Assembly (NCBI RefSeq): GCF_001050195.2 | Contig: NZ_DF967965.1 | Span: 1,906,960-1,970,959 of the forward strand | Length of the DNA stretch: 64,000 nt | Reading direction: 5' to 3' | From: Anaerolinea thermolimosa | GTDB lineage: Bacteria > Chloroflexota > Anaerolineae > Anaerolineales > Anaerolineaceae | Shown here: positions 55,973-64,000 of the stretch, piece by piece | How positions within the stretch are numbered: position 1 is the first letter of the stretch | Layout of the letters: the number at the start of each line of letters is the position of its first letter | Notes under the pieces: model-generated | What the model was told of the DNA's origin: nothing | What the model saw: only the letters and a program-made list of their open reading frames with translations | Databases searched by the model: none | Program-made: the position numbers and the translations under genes

Positions 55973-57010
55973 ATGGATGATTTATCGATCCTGATCGGTT
56001 TATTAAACCATTACAGCCCGACCGGAAGTGAAAGTTCCGCCGTGAATTATCTGGTCGATCTCATGAATCAGCTCGGGTTTCAGGCCCATGTTGATCGCAC
56101 CGGCAATGCTGTGGGCATTCTGGGAGAAGGTCCGCGCGAGTTGGTTCTACTCGGTCATATTGACACCGTTCCCGGGGAGATTCCCGTGCAAACCATTGGC
56201 GACCGTCTGTACGGGAGAGGAGCGGTAGATGCCAAAGGTCCATTAGCCTGTTTTACCGCCGCCGCCGCCAGAGTCGGCGCCCGGGCCGGTTGGCGTATAG
56301 TGGTCATTGGTGCGCTTGCCGAAGAAGGCGATTCGCGCGGTGCCCGGGGAATCCTTGCCGATTACCATCCCGATGGTGTCCTCATCGGAGAACCAAGCGG
56401 ATGGGACCACGTAACCCTGGGATATAAAGGGAGCGCCTGGGTTCGCCTGCGAATAGACAAACCTGTGGCCCACACTGCGGCTCAATTAGAAAGCGCCTGT
56501 GAAGCTGCCGTAGAAGCCTGGAATCTGGTGAAAGGGTACACTTCCAGGAAAAATGCAGGCAAAAACCGCATCTTCGACCAGCTCACCCCCTCGCTCCGAG
56601 ATATGAAATCCTCAACCAACGGATTCGTCCATTCGGCCCAGTTGGAAATGAATTTCCGCCTGCCTCCTGATCTTTCTTCTGATGACTTGATCTCCGAGCT
56701 TCAGGCTCTCGCCCCTGATGCAAAGCTCGACCTTGTAGATTGGATCCCTTCTTATCGGGCCGAAAAAAACACACCCCTGGTACGCGCCATGCTCGCAGGT
56801 ATCCGTTCACTGGGTGGGGCTCCCACGTTCAGTCTCAAAACAGGAACTGCCGATCTGAATATCGTGGCTCCGGCATGGAAATGCCAGGCAGTTGCGTACG
56901 GCCCGGGCGATTCATCCCTCGATCATACTCCCGAGGAGCACATTCTGATCAGTGAGTACCACCAAAGCATCGCTGTGCTTTCGCAGGCGCTGTTACAGCT
57001 TACCAGCTGA
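55973..57010 (+). CDS. lysK: LysW-lysine/ornithine hydrolase (M20 family)
   Basis: A 345-residue M20 peptidase, 3 nt after lysJ. Metal ligands are the His and Asp of LLGHIDTVPGEIP, the Asp of RGAVDAKGPLACF, the Glu pair of GALAEEGDSRGARG and the Glu of LIGEPSGWDHVTLGYKG. GPGDSSLDHTPEEHI is the C-terminal metal-binding segment. It releases free lysine, and probably ornithine, from LysW in the last step. An ornithine carbamoyltransferase, needed before argG, is not in this window. Confidence 0.88.
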   Translation: MDDLSILIGLLNHYSPTGSESSAVNYLVDLMNQLGFQAHVDRTGNAVGILGEGPRELVLLGHIDTVPGEIPVQTIGDRLYGRGAVDAKGPLACFTAAAARVGARAGWRIVVIGALAEEGDSRGARGILADYHPDGVLIGEPSGWDHVTLGYKGSAWVRLRIDKPVAHTAAQLESACEAAVEAWNLVKGYTSRKNAGKNRIFDQLTPSLRDMKSSTNGFVHSAQLEMNFRLPPDLSSDDLISELQALAPDAKLDLVDWIPSYRAEKNTPLVRAMLAGIRSLGGAPTFSLKTGTADLNIVAPAWKCQAVAYGPGDSSLDHTPEEHILISEYHQSIAVLSQALLQLTS

Positions 57011-57038
57011 CAGGAAGAGAGGATTAAACATCAAGAAG

Positions 57039-57066
57039 CCAGTCAGAATTTGGTTGACTGGTTTTT
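57039..57066 (+). terminator. intrinsic terminator ending the argG-lysK operon
   Basis: Stem CCAGTCA/TGACTGG (57039-57045 with 57055-57061), 9-nt loop and T5. Confidence 0.8.
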
Positions 57067-57175
57067 CGCGTTTCATTTTTCACCCTGAAAACCAGGCCAG
57101 AGGTGAATCTCCCGGCAAAACCTTTCAGGGTTGGCTGTTCCGTACTATACTATTCCCTACAAGGATGATTAATCT

Positions 57176-57580
57176 GTGAGTACTGAGCCATCTTCATCGA
57201 ATTCCCCCCACCAGATGCCCGTTAACCCGGGCCGCACCGGAATCATTTTTCAGGTACTTCGCACATTCTGGTTGACCGAGGTGACCCTGATTTTGGTAGC
57301 TATTTACGGCCTGTATTCGGGTTGGTCCACCCCACGCCAGTGGAGCGATGGGTTATTTCTTGCTGCCGCTGCTCAATTGATGATTGGTGGAATATCCTTT
57401 TTAGGCTCCTCGCGGGATTACTCATACGCATTCCTTGCACGCTATGTCACAAAGGGTGACGTCACTGAAACCCAGAAACAGCTGGGGGTTGAAATGTTGC
57501 GCCAGCAGTCCTTCGGAAAAAGGGCGTTCCTTGGGGGATTACTGACCTTGCTGATCGCGTGGCTTGCACTGCGGTTCTAA
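57176..57580 (+). CDS. small membrane protein, unknown function
   Basis: A 134-residue protein with a GTG start; AAGGA lies 10 nt upstream. After a polar, Pro/Ser-rich N-terminus come two close hydrophobic segments (about residues 38-50, LTEVTLILVAIYGLY, and 58-82, GLFLAAAAQLMIGGISFLG). A charged, probably cytoplasmic part follows (YVTKGDVTETQKQLGVEMLRQ), then a last helix near the C-terminus (FLGGLLTLLIAWLALRF). I recognise no family. It is alone, followed by a convergent tRNA gene. Confidence 0.6.
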   Translation: MSTEPSSSNSPHQMPVNPGRTGIIFQVLRTFWLTEVTLILVAIYGLYSGWSTPRQWSDGLFLAAAAQLMIGGISFLGSSRDYSYAFLARYVTKGDVTETQKQLGVEMLRQQSFGKRAFLGGLLTLLIAWLALRF

Positions 57581-57620
57581 GGGAATTTTCTACACATTAC
57601 CCGCAACGGGGTTACCGGTA

Positions 57621-57650
57621 ATAAAAAAACGATCCCTGAAGTGGATCGTT
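57621..57650 (-). terminator. intrinsic terminator of the tRNA gene
   Basis: Stem AACGATCC/GGATCGTT (57628-57635 with 57643-57650), 7-nt loop, followed on the minus strand by an uninterrupted T-tract. Confidence 0.85.
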
Positions 57651-57654
57651 CAGG

Positions 57655-57726
57655 TGGCGAGGGTGGGATTCGAACCCACAACCAATGGCTTATGAGTCCA
57701 CTGCTCCACCGTTGAGCTACCTCGCC
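57655..57726 (-). tRNA. tRNA with CAU anticodon (elongator Met or lysidine-modified Ile2)
   Basis: A 72-nt cloverleaf: acceptor GGCGAGG/CCTCGCC, D arm GCTC-N7-GAGC, anticodon loop CTCATAA, variable TGGTT, T arm GTGGG-TTCGAAT-CCCAC, discriminator A. The G1-C72 pair rules out an initiator tRNA. The anticodon stem has an A31-G39 mismatch and a G-U at its far end. CCA is not encoded. A CAU anticodon alone cannot separate elongator Met from Ile2. Confidence 0.9.
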
Positions 57727-57736
57727 GAGCGGGCAT

Positions 57737-57765
57737 ATCTTACTATGATCTTCCCAAAATGTCAA
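57737..57765 (-). promoter_or_regulatory. promoter of the CAU tRNA gene
   Basis: On the minus strand TTGACA (57765-57760), 17-nt spacer and TAAGAT (57742-57737), about 10 nt before the mature 5' end. Confidence 0.75.
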
Positions 57766-57791
57766 TCGAGACGACCCCGGAATTTCTTGGG

Positions 57792-58718
57792 TCAACCTGT
57801 TAGTCGGCGAGAATTAACCAGTTGAAGGGCAATCTTAGCACCCAGCCTTGCGTTGTTCTTCAGTAATGCCAGGTTGGCCTGCAGGCTTTCTCCACCGCTC
57901 AATTCGCTTACCCTGGCCAACAAGAATGGCGTCACTGCAGATCCACGTATCCCCTTCTTTTGCGCTTCTTGAAGAGCCTCCTGAATGATTCCCTCCATCT
58001 GATCGTAGGGAATAGCCACCTCCTCAGGTGGAGCCTGCACGACCAGAACAGCACCCGTTAATCCAAGCTGCCAATGTCGGAGGGCAATATCAACCACCTC
58101 CTCTACAGAATCCACCATAATGTCCACCGGGAGGCCGCTATCCCCGGAATAAAAAGCCGGGAAGGAGTGCGTTCGGAATCCAATCACGGGGACTCCCAGA
58201 GTTTCAAGCATCTCAACCGTAGCTTCTAAATCCAGAATGGCTTTCGCCCCGGAACATACTACCACCAGAGGGCTTCGAGCGAGCTCTTCAAGATCTGCTG
58301 AGACATCCCAACGCGAACCCCGATGAACTCCGCCAATACCACCCGTAGAGAACACCTGAATACCTGCCATTCTCGCGATAAGCAGAGTACCTGCTACCGT
58401 TGTACCTCCCGAAAGCCTGCGAGATAAAGCGATGGCCAGGTCGCGCCGGCTCATTTTTCGATCAGGAGTCATGGTGGCAAGTCGTTCCAATGCGTTTTCA
58501 TCCAGGCCAACACGGACGGCCCCATCCATAATCGCAATGGTGGCTGGTGTCACCCCCACCCCGCGAACCTCATCTTCAAGCAAACGCGCCAGTTCCAGAT
58601 TGATGGGGTGTGGTAGACCATGGGTAATGACAGCCGACTCCAGGGCTAAAACAGCCTGCCCGGCCTGCCTGGCACGGGCTACTTCAGATGAAAAATGAAG
58701 CGGAATGTTCACACTCAA
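57792..58718 (-). CDS. psuG: pseudouridine-5'-phosphate glycosidase
   Basis: A 308-residue protein of the IndA/PsuG family. ALESAVITHGLPHPINLELARLLE begins it, followed by PATIAIMDGAVRVGL, RDLAIALSRRLSGGTTVAGTLLIA with GGTTVAGT, STGGIGGVHRGSRWDVSADLEEL (metal Asp) and VVCSGAKAILDLEATVEMLE with the catalytic Lys. It cleaves the C-C glycosidic bond of pseudouridine 5'-phosphate to uracil and ribose 5-phosphate. It is 5 nt downstream of its kinase partner. Confidence 0.93.
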   Translation of the reverse strand: MSVNIPLHFSSEVARARQAGQAVLALESAVITHGLPHPINLELARLLEDEVRGVGVTPATIAIMDGAVRVGLDENALERLATMTPDRKMSRRDLAIALSRRLSGGTTVAGTLLIARMAGIQVFSTGGIGGVHRGSRWDVSADLEELARSPLVVVCSGAKAILDLEATVEMLETLGVPVIGFRTHSFPAFYSGDSGLPVDIMVDSVEEVVDIALRHWQLGLTGAVLVVQAPPEEVAIPYDQMEGIIQEALQEAQKKGIRGSAVTPFLLARVSELSGGESLQANLALLKNNARLGAKIALQLVNSRRLTG

Positions 58719-58723
58719 ATCCC

Positions 58724-59680
58724 TTACAGGGCAAGTTCATCATACAGGCGTTCAAGAGAAAGTCCCGGGAAGACGGTTCCCTTGTGTTTAAGCACCAGCG
58801 AGGCCGCTGTAACCCCCAGGCGAATACATTCGTCCAGAGGGATCTGATTGGTCAAACCGAACAACACCGACGCAGTCAGGGCGTCTCCCGCCCCGGTCGG
58901 ATCGATAATTTTTGTCCGCACTGCTGGAACATGACCGCTCACTTCGGGAGTGGCGTAACACACCCCAAACTGAGCCAGGGTAATAATGGCAATTTCTGTA
59001 TCTCGATCCACCAGGCAGCGGGCCGCCTCCAGTGCAGAAGATCGCTCAGTGACTTCAGGATCATGACCGCATAATACTGAGGCTTCCGCGCTATTGGCAG
59101 TGAGGAGAAACAAACTCGACAGGTATGGTAATAATCGCTCAGCCAGAGCCGGTGAGGTGGTATCAGCGCAGACGGGAATCCGGGCCTTTTTCGCCAGAGA
59201 AAAAACCGTTTTCAACGCCGCCGGAGACAAATTAGCATCAACAAACACTAAACTGGCTTCTTCAAAGCGATGCGCATTGGCCTTGAGAATGGCCGGGGTA
59301 ATCGCCCGTAACACCTCCATATCCTCAACCGCCATTTCCAGCTTCCCTGATGAGTCGTAGATCGCCAGATAAGAGGCGGTCGAATATCCTTGCACCTGCA
59401 AAGAGCCAGAAATATCCACCCCACAGGCCCGCGTGTATTCGAGCATTTCCTTACCCAGGTGATCTCCCCCGGCAGCCGTAATGAGACTGACGGGTTGCCC
59501 CAGCCTGGCAAGGTTCTCAGCCACATTTCGGGCAACACCCCCGTAGGAAAAACGGTTGCGCGCCAGGTTCGATTTACCTTTCTCCGCAGGCTGAGTGAGT
59601 ACACCCACCATGTCTACACCGGCCGCACCGATCACCAGTACAGGCCTTTCCGAAGCATCGGATGGAATCTGAGGAAACAT
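58724..59680 (-). CDS. psuK: pseudouridine kinase-like PfkB kinase
   Basis: A 318-residue ribokinase-family kinase. VLVIGAAGVDMVGV, then NRFSYGGVARNVAENLARLG and TAAGGDHLGKEMLEYTRACG form the nucleoside side; IDPTGAGDALTASVLFGL is the ATP/anion-hole signature with the catalytic Asp. The GGVARNVAENLARLG form is common to pseudouridine kinases, and coupling to psuG supports phosphorylation of pseudouridine as the first step of its breakdown. Confidence 0.85.
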   Translation of the reverse strand: MFPQIPSDASERPVLVIGAAGVDMVGVLTQPAEKGKSNLARNRFSYGGVARNVAENLARLGQPVSLITAAGGDHLGKEMLEYTRACGVDISGSLQVQGYSTASYLAIYDSSGKLEMAVEDMEVLRAITPAILKANAHRFEEASLVFVDANLSPAALKTVFSLAKKARIPVCADTTSPALAERLLPYLSSLFLLTANSAEASVLCGHDPEVTERSSALEAARCLVDRDTEIAIITLAQFGVCYATPEVSGHVPAVRTKIIDPTGAGDALTASVLFGLTNQIPLDECIRLGVTAASLVLKHKGTVFPGLSLERLYDELAL

Positions 59681-59767
59681 AATTTCATTTTACCCGAAAG
59701 ATCGAGAATTTACAGTTTTGTAAGCCCGACTTTACCTCCTGTAAGGCCACGGAAAATCCGAATCCTG

Positions 59768-59773
59768 TATAAT
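59768..59773 (+). promoter_or_regulatory. -10 element before the flippase-like gene
   Basis: A consensus TATAAT 20 nt before ATG 59794; no good -35 is visible. It lies in the divergent gap to psuK. Confidence 0.35.
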
Positions 59774-59793
59774 GCCAGAAGGAATATCCATTC

Positions 59794-60783
59794 ATGAACG
59801 AATCTTCCACTTCGATTCTACGCCGTTTAATCCCCGGCTTTGTCCTTGGCCTGCTGGTATTCATTGGACTGGCCCTGCTCGGTGATCTGCAACGCGTCAG
59901 CCTCACCCTGCTCCGTTTTGAATGGAAATACTTCCTCATTGCCCTTGCCTTTACCCTGGGTAACTACACCCTGAGGTTTATTAAGTGGCATTTTTATCTG
60001 AACCAGATCGGCATTCGAAAAATCTCCCTGAAAAACAGTATCCGTCTGTTCATGGCTGGTTTTCCTCTCGCTGTCACCCCGGGAAAAGTGGGAGAAGTCC
60101 TTAAAGGTGTCTGGCTCATGCGGCAAACAGGTGTGCCGGTTGGGCGCGGGGTTTCTGTGGTGGTGGCCGAGAGGATCAGCGACGGATTGGCTGTGCTGGC
60201 ACTCTCTCTGCTGGGTGTCATGACCTATCCGCAATACTGGCCAGTGTTTCTTGGGGTGCTGGGATTGCTTGTTTTCATCATCCTTCTTTTCCAGATCCGC
60301 CCGGCAGCCAACTGGCTTCTCGATCAGGGTGAGAAGGTCTCCATCCTCCGCCGGTTGGTTCAATCAGCTCGCGAGTTTTATGAGGGGAGTTTCATGCTAT
60401 TCCGCCCTGCGCCCACCCTCTTTGCTGTGGCGCTGGGAACTCTTTCGTGGTTGGGAGAAGGGATAGGTTTTTACTTTATCCTCCTCGGTTTAGGACTGAA
60501 GCCCGACCAGCACCTGATGGCAATGGCCGTTTTTGTCCTTGCCTTCTCTACCGTTATCGGTGCCGCCTCTGCCCTTCCCGGGGGACTGGGAGCGGCGGAG
60601 GTCTCCATTGCTGGGTTGTTGACCCTCATCTTGCGCGAAAATCCCGCCATTGCTTCTACAGCCACCGTGCTCATCCGCCTCGCCACACTCTGGTTTGGCG
60701 TTTTCCTGGGGCTGGGTGTCTGGTCTTTCTCACCTGATCTGTTCGGGTATGGCACTCCTCAGAAATCATTCACGGAATACTAG
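59794..60783 (+). CDS. flippase-like membrane protein (LPG synthase transmembrane domain/YbhN type)
   Basis: A 329-residue protein with about eight hydrophobic segments. Typical features are NYTLRFIKWHFYLNQIGI, MAGFPLAVTPGKVGEVLKGVWLMRQTGVPVGRG and the following VVAERISDGLAVLALSLLG, with VIGAASALPGGLGAAEVSIAGLL later. It corresponds to the membrane part of lysylphosphatidylglycerol synthases without the soluble transferase domain. Such stand-alone forms are thought to move lipids or lipid-linked precursors across the membrane. The substrate is unknown. Confidence 0.8.
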   Translation: MNESSTSILRRLIPGFVLGLLVFIGLALLGDLQRVSLTLLRFEWKYFLIALAFTLGNYTLRFIKWHFYLNQIGIRKISLKNSIRLFMAGFPLAVTPGKVGEVLKGVWLMRQTGVPVGRGVSVVVAERISDGLAVLALSLLGVMTYPQYWPVFLGVLGLLVFIILLFQIRPAANWLLDQGEKVSILRRLVQSAREFYEGSFMLFRPAPTLFAVALGTLSWLGEGIGFYFILLGLGLKPDQHLMAMAVFVLAFSTVIGAASALPGGLGAAEVSIAGLLTLILRENPAIASTATVLIRLATLWFGVFLGLGVWSFSPDLFGYGTPQKSFTEY

Positions 60784-60866
60784 GCCGGTTTGATATCAAC
60801 TTCATTGCGCATACCCGATAACTCATGTAGAATACATTCGGATCGGTTTTTCCATCGGATATCGAC

Positions 60867-62981
60867 ATGCCACTTGCTCCGGGCACACTTCTTAATCATC
60901 GGTACCGGATTGTCTCCATCCTGGGTCAGGGAGGAATGGGGGCAGTTTATCGTGCCACCGATATCCATCTGGATATTTCTGTAGCGGTTAAAGAAAACCT
61001 TTTTCTGACGGATGAATACAGCCGCCAGTTTCAACGTGAAGCCAGCATCCTCGCCAGCCTGCGCCATCCAGGATTACCTCACGTCACCGATTATTTCATT
61101 CTTGAGAATCAGGGGCAATACCTGGTCATGGATTACATCGAAGGAGAAGACCTTCGCCAGCGGCTGGAACGTACCGGGCCACTTCCGGAAAAAGAAGCTA
61201 TTTTGATCGGCATCTCTGTATGCGAGGCATTGGATTACCTTCATACTCGCACCCCCCCGATCATTCATCGAGACCTTAAACCGGGTAATATCAAAGTAAC
61301 TGCCGATGGTCAGGCAGTGCTGGTGGATTTCGGTTTGGCAAAAATCCTTCAGGGAGGCCAGGCCACCCTTACCGGTGCCCGCGCTATGACCCCCGGTTAT
61401 TCTCCACCGGAACAATACGGAACCGCCAGTACTGATGCACGTAGCGACATTTATTCTCTCGGAGCCACGCTCTACGCGGCACTGACCGGAGTCATCCCCG
61501 AAGACGGATTAAATCGGATGACCGGTAAGGCCGAGATGACGGATCTGCGCGTGCTCAACCCCAAGGTTTCACGCCGGCTGGCAGAGGTTATTCATCGCGC
61601 TCTGGAAGTTGACCCCGAAGATCGTTTTCAGTCAGCCAGAGAATTCCGCGAAGCCCTGATCGCCTGCAGTGAAATGGCAGCTCTCTTTCGCGAACGCCCC
61701 ACTATCTCACCTCCTCCCCCCGACTTTTTCGGTTCACCTGAAGGAGAAATGGCCGGGAACGGAGGCCAGGGAATGCGCTTAAAATCTCGGCCTTCGTCCA
61801 GAAGGCGGCGGAAATCTTCTCCATGGCTGATGTTCCCTCTGATGGCATTGATTGTCGCCGGAGCTTATATTGCTCTTCAGCTCCAACCCAACCTCCCTCA
61901 GACAGTGCTGGCTTACTTCACCGCCCCAACAGCCTACCTTCCAGTCATTCCATCTGAAACCCCCTTCTCTCCGCCAGAGAGCCCCACCTCACAACCTTCG
62001 TCCGAACCCACCCCCTCTTTTGAGCCAACTTCCAACCCGGTTGTGCAGCCTCAAATTACCCCCTCACCAACCGAGACTGCTGTCCCCTCCCTTACTCCAA
62101 CTGCCACACCGCTGGGTGGAGGTATATCAGAGATCGCCTTTGCTTCCAAACGGACTGGAATGATGCAAATCTGGTCGATCGGGGCTAATGGGAAAGGCCT
62201 CAGGCAAATTACAAATATGCAAGATGGCGCCTGTCAACCGGCATGGTCACCTGATGGTCAACGTCTGGCGTTCATCTCTCCCTGCTTGAATAAGCGTGAA
62301 ATTTACGACGGAAGTTCCATCTACATTATCAATGCAGACGGAACTGGCCTCACTCCTCTGCCCGCCAGCCCTGAAGGCGATTTTGATCCTGCCTGGTCGC
62401 CTGACGGAACCAGAATTGCCTTTACCTCGCTTCGCACCGGCCGGGCAAGTATCTTCACCATTGATTTAAAAACCCTGGCAGTCAAAGAAATTTCTCAATC
62501 ACGCTTCGCTGATGTCCAACCCTCCTGGTCGCCTAACAGCCATCAGATCGCCTTTGTCCGGAAAATCGTCTTTGGGCAGATCTGGATTATGGATGATGAA
62601 GGGAACAGCCAGGTGCAATTCAGCCCCAACGGGGAGTTCAACAACTTCTCACCGGTCTGGAGCAGGGATGGGCAGGTCATCTTTTACAATCAAATCGTCG
62701 GGGGTTCGAAAGTGCCAAACCTGGTGGGTATGCGTTACGAAGACCGCCTTACTTACCGCGAATTTCGCATCCCGGCCAATCCTGAGGTGAATATCGGCCC
62801 GGTAGGTAGCGTCAGCGTTTCTCCCGATGGTTTCTGGCTGGCGTATGAGGGCTGGCCTGATGGAGACAACCACGACATCTATTTGATGACCATCAACGGA
62901 GCAAACATCACCCGCCTGACCACCGACCCGGCGTTTGAGTTTGGCCCCTCATGGCGGCCTTCTCCCCAGTCAGTTCCTTGA
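60867..62981 (+). CDS. Hanks-type Ser/Thr kinase with extracellular TolB-like propeller
   Basis: A 704-residue protein. The kinase domain (residues about 13-268) has the glycine loop ILGQGGMGAVY, Lys42 in VAVKENLF, HRDLKPGN with catalytic D136 and DFGLA with D154; MTPGYSPPEQYG replaces the usual APE. An Arg-rich stop (RRRRK, near 313) precedes one membrane helix at about 320-338. A Pro/Ser/Thr linker (350-415) follows, then a beta-propeller of WSPDG repeats (CQPAWSPDGQRLAFIS, FDPAWSPDGTRIAFTS, VQPSWSPNSHQIAFVR). The kinase is cytoplasmic and the propeller outside, so it probably reports on wall or ligand state. Confidence 0.92.
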   Translation: MPLAPGTLLNHRYRIVSILGQGGMGAVYRATDIHLDISVAVKENLFLTDEYSRQFQREASILASLRHPGLPHVTDYFILENQGQYLVMDYIEGEDLRQRLERTGPLPEKEAILIGISVCEALDYLHTRTPPIIHRDLKPGNIKVTADGQAVLVDFGLAKILQGGQATLTGARAMTPGYSPPEQYGTASTDARSDIYSLGATLYAALTGVIPEDGLNRMTGKAEMTDLRVLNPKVSRRLAEVIHRALEVDPEDRFQSAREFREALIACSEMAALFRERPTISPPPPDFFGSPEGEMAGNGGQGMRLKSRPSSRRRRKSSPWLMFPLMALIVAGAYIALQLQPNLPQTVLAYFTAPTAYLPVIPSETPFSPPESPTSQPSSEPTPSFEPTSNPVVQPQITPSPTETAVPSLTPTATPLGGGISEIAFASKRTGMMQIWSIGANGKGLRQITNMQDGACQPAWSPDGQRLAFISPCLNKREIYDGSSIYIINADGTGLTPLPASPEGDFDPAWSPDGTRIAFTSLRTGRASIFTIDLKTLAVKEISQSRFADVQPSWSPNSHQIAFVRKIVFGQIWIMDDEGNSQVQFSPNGEFNNFSPVWSRDGQVIFYNQIVGGSKVPNLVGMRYEDRLTYREFRIPANPEVNIGPVGSVSVSPDGFWLAYEGWPDGDNHDIYLMTINGANITRLTTDPAFEFGPSWRPSPQSVP

Positions 62982-63003
62982 CCTTCCACAGGGTTAATTT
63001 CTC

Positions 63004-64000
63004 ATGCCGCTCCAACCCGGCTCTCTTTTAAATCAACGTTATCGCATCGATGAAGTCATTGCTCAGGGAGGCATGGGAGCCATCTATGCCGCTCACGACC
63101 TGACTTTAAACCTCAAGGTGGCAATCAAAGAAAATTTCCTCCCTGGAGAAGAGCACGTTCGTCAGTTTTCCCTAGAAGCCAATATTCTGGCCACCCTCCG
63201 ACACCCTAACCTGCCACGGGTTACGGATCATTTCACCGTCCCTGGTTCAGGCCAGTATCTGGTGATGGATTACATCGAAGGTACTGACCTCCGGCAATGG
63301 ATGAAAAACAAAGGGGCGCTTGAGGAGGTAGAGGTTCTCAAAATTGGCATTGAGATCTGCAATGCGCTCATCTATCTTCATACCCGTCAACCTCCTATCC
63401 TCCACCGCGACATAAAGCCAGGCAACGTCCGGCTTACGCCAACCGGCCGGGTGTTTCTGGTCGATTTTGGCCTGGCCAAACGAAGCCTGCAGGGAGAGAA
63501 AACCACAACCGGCGCCCAGGCTCTTACTCCTGGGTATGCCCCACCCGAGCAGTATGGCCAGGGCACAGATCCTCGCTCCGATATTTACGCTCTCGGCGCA
63601 ACTCTTTACGCCGCACTGACAGGAATGATCCCCGAAGATGGGCTGGGCCGGGCTATGGGGAGTGTTGAGCTCACTCCAATCCTCCACCATAAACCGCACA
63701 TCTCCCCTGCAACTGCACGGGTGATCGAAAAAGCCATGGCCGTTTTACCCGGGGATCGTTACCCTTCAGCCCAGGCCTTCCAGCTCGAGTTAAAAAGAGC
63801 ACTCGAAATGACATCGCAGGGAGCAGTTATCTCGCCGCCATCACAATTACCTGAACAAAACATCCCTGCGAAGAACCCACCATTATCAACCTCAGGACCT
63901 GCCCGAAAAAAAGCCGGACTCCTTTTGAGCCTGGTCGGGATCATTGCCTTTGGGTTAACCATCGCCGGGCTTTTTACCAGAAAACCACTCCCCACCCCCC
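63004..64000 (+). CDS. second Hanks-type Ser/Thr kinase, 3' end cut by window
   Basis: The frame is open from ATG 63004 to the window end (332 codons). It starts MPLQPGSLLNQRYRIDEVIA, nearly the same opening as the preceding kinase, and keeps all catalytic parts: AQGGMGAIY, the Lys of VAIKENF, HRDIKPGN, DFGLA and TPGYAPPEQYG. A membrane helix begins about residue 305 (AGLLLSLVGIIAFGLTIAGLF). The extracellular part is missing. It starts 22 nt after the first kinase and is most likely its tandem duplicate; whether a propeller follows cannot be seen. Confidence 0.9.
   Translation, partial: MPLQPGSLLNQRYRIDEVIAQGGMGAIYAAHDLTLNLKVAIKENFLPGEEHVRQFSLEANILATLRHPNLPRVTDHFTVPGSGQYLVMDYIEGTDLRQWMKNKGALEEVEVLKIGIEICNALIYLHTRQPPILHRDIKPGNVRLTPTGRVFLVDFGLAKRSLQGEKTTTGAQALTPGYAPPEQYGQGTDPRSDIYALGATLYAALTGMIPEDGLGRAMGSVELTPILHHKPHISPATARVIEKAMAVLPGDRYPSAQAFQLELKRALEMTSQGAVISPPSQLPEQNIPAKNPPLSTSGPARKKAGLLLSLVGIIAFGLTIAGLFTRKPLPTP

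Noticed and set aside
1..64000. CRISPR arrays, insertion sequences, integrases or phage genes
   Set aside because: No regularly spaced repeats, transposase or integrase motifs were found on either strand; the only long direct repeat is the homoaconitase duplication, which has no mobile-element ends.

Overview
The window reads as chromosomal DNA of a free-living, heterotrophic bacterium, most likely a member of Chloroflexota, class Anaerolineae. This placement is inferred from gene content: LysW carrier-protein amino acid biosynthesis, Thr/Pro-rich lipoprotein solute-binding proteins, Hanks-type kinases fused to TolB-like propellers, and sugar-sensing LacI/histidine kinase/AraC fusions. No rRNA gene is present to confirm it. 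Genes are dense, with many 4-nt ATGA overlaps. I see no phage, insertion sequence or CRISPR array.

Layout. (1) 1-2878, minus strand: a cut-off HlyD-like lipoprotein, a small membrane protein and a B12-binding radical SAM enzyme. (2) 2998-17233, minus strand: a probable oligosaccharide-use locus. It runs from a 1194-residue sensor/kinase/AraC regulator through a degenerate receiver, a GH5 glycosidase and an unrecognised 825-residue protein to a complete Opp-type ABC importer. (3) 17404-27189: sugar-acid and sugar catabolism, with a DUF362 protein, a zinc alcohol dehydrogenase, KDG kinase, an epimerase, a fucose-isomerase-like protein, a PfkB kinase, a class II aldolase, a ThuA-like protein, KDPG aldolase and a flavodoxin-fold reductase. 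(4) 27260-33557: a large FtsX-type permease and two GT-C-like membrane proteins. (5) 33737-40670: a Gfo/Idh/MocA dehydrogenase, a sugar isomerase, tandem solute-binding lipoproteins, L-rhamnose isomerase and an MFS transporter. (6) 40667-46492, minus strand: the first half of alpha-aminoadipate lysine synthesis (homocitrate synthase, homoaconitase, homoisocitrate dehydrogenase, LysX). (7) 48697-57066, plus strand: argG, argH, lysW, a second LysX/ArgX, then lysY, lysZ, lysJ and lysK, closed by a terminator. (8) 57176-64000: a small membrane protein, a CAU tRNA, the pseudouridine catabolic pair psuG/psuK, a flippase-like membrane protein and two tandem Ser/Thr kinases.

The most interesting part is regions 6 and 7 taken together. 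A single LysW and one LysZ/LysY/LysJ/LysK set sit in an operon that starts with argG-argH. There are two LysX-type ligases, one in the homocitrate operon and one beside LysW. This suggests one carrier-protein pathway serving both lysine and arginine (ornithine). Each operon starts with a consensus promoter, then a short ORF whose ATG falls at or next to the predicted transcription start, then an intrinsic terminator just before the first gene. Both short ORFs carry Lys and Arg codons. In the argG leader the tandem CGA CGA Arg codons lie exactly in strand 1 of a mutually exclusive 1:2 / 2:3 / 3:4 hairpin set, as in ribosome-mediated attenuation.

The homoaconitase large-subunit gene is broken by a 559-bp direct tandem duplication whose two copies are identical as read. 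Deleting one copy restores a 416-codon gene exactly, so this is either a very recent mutation or an assembly error.
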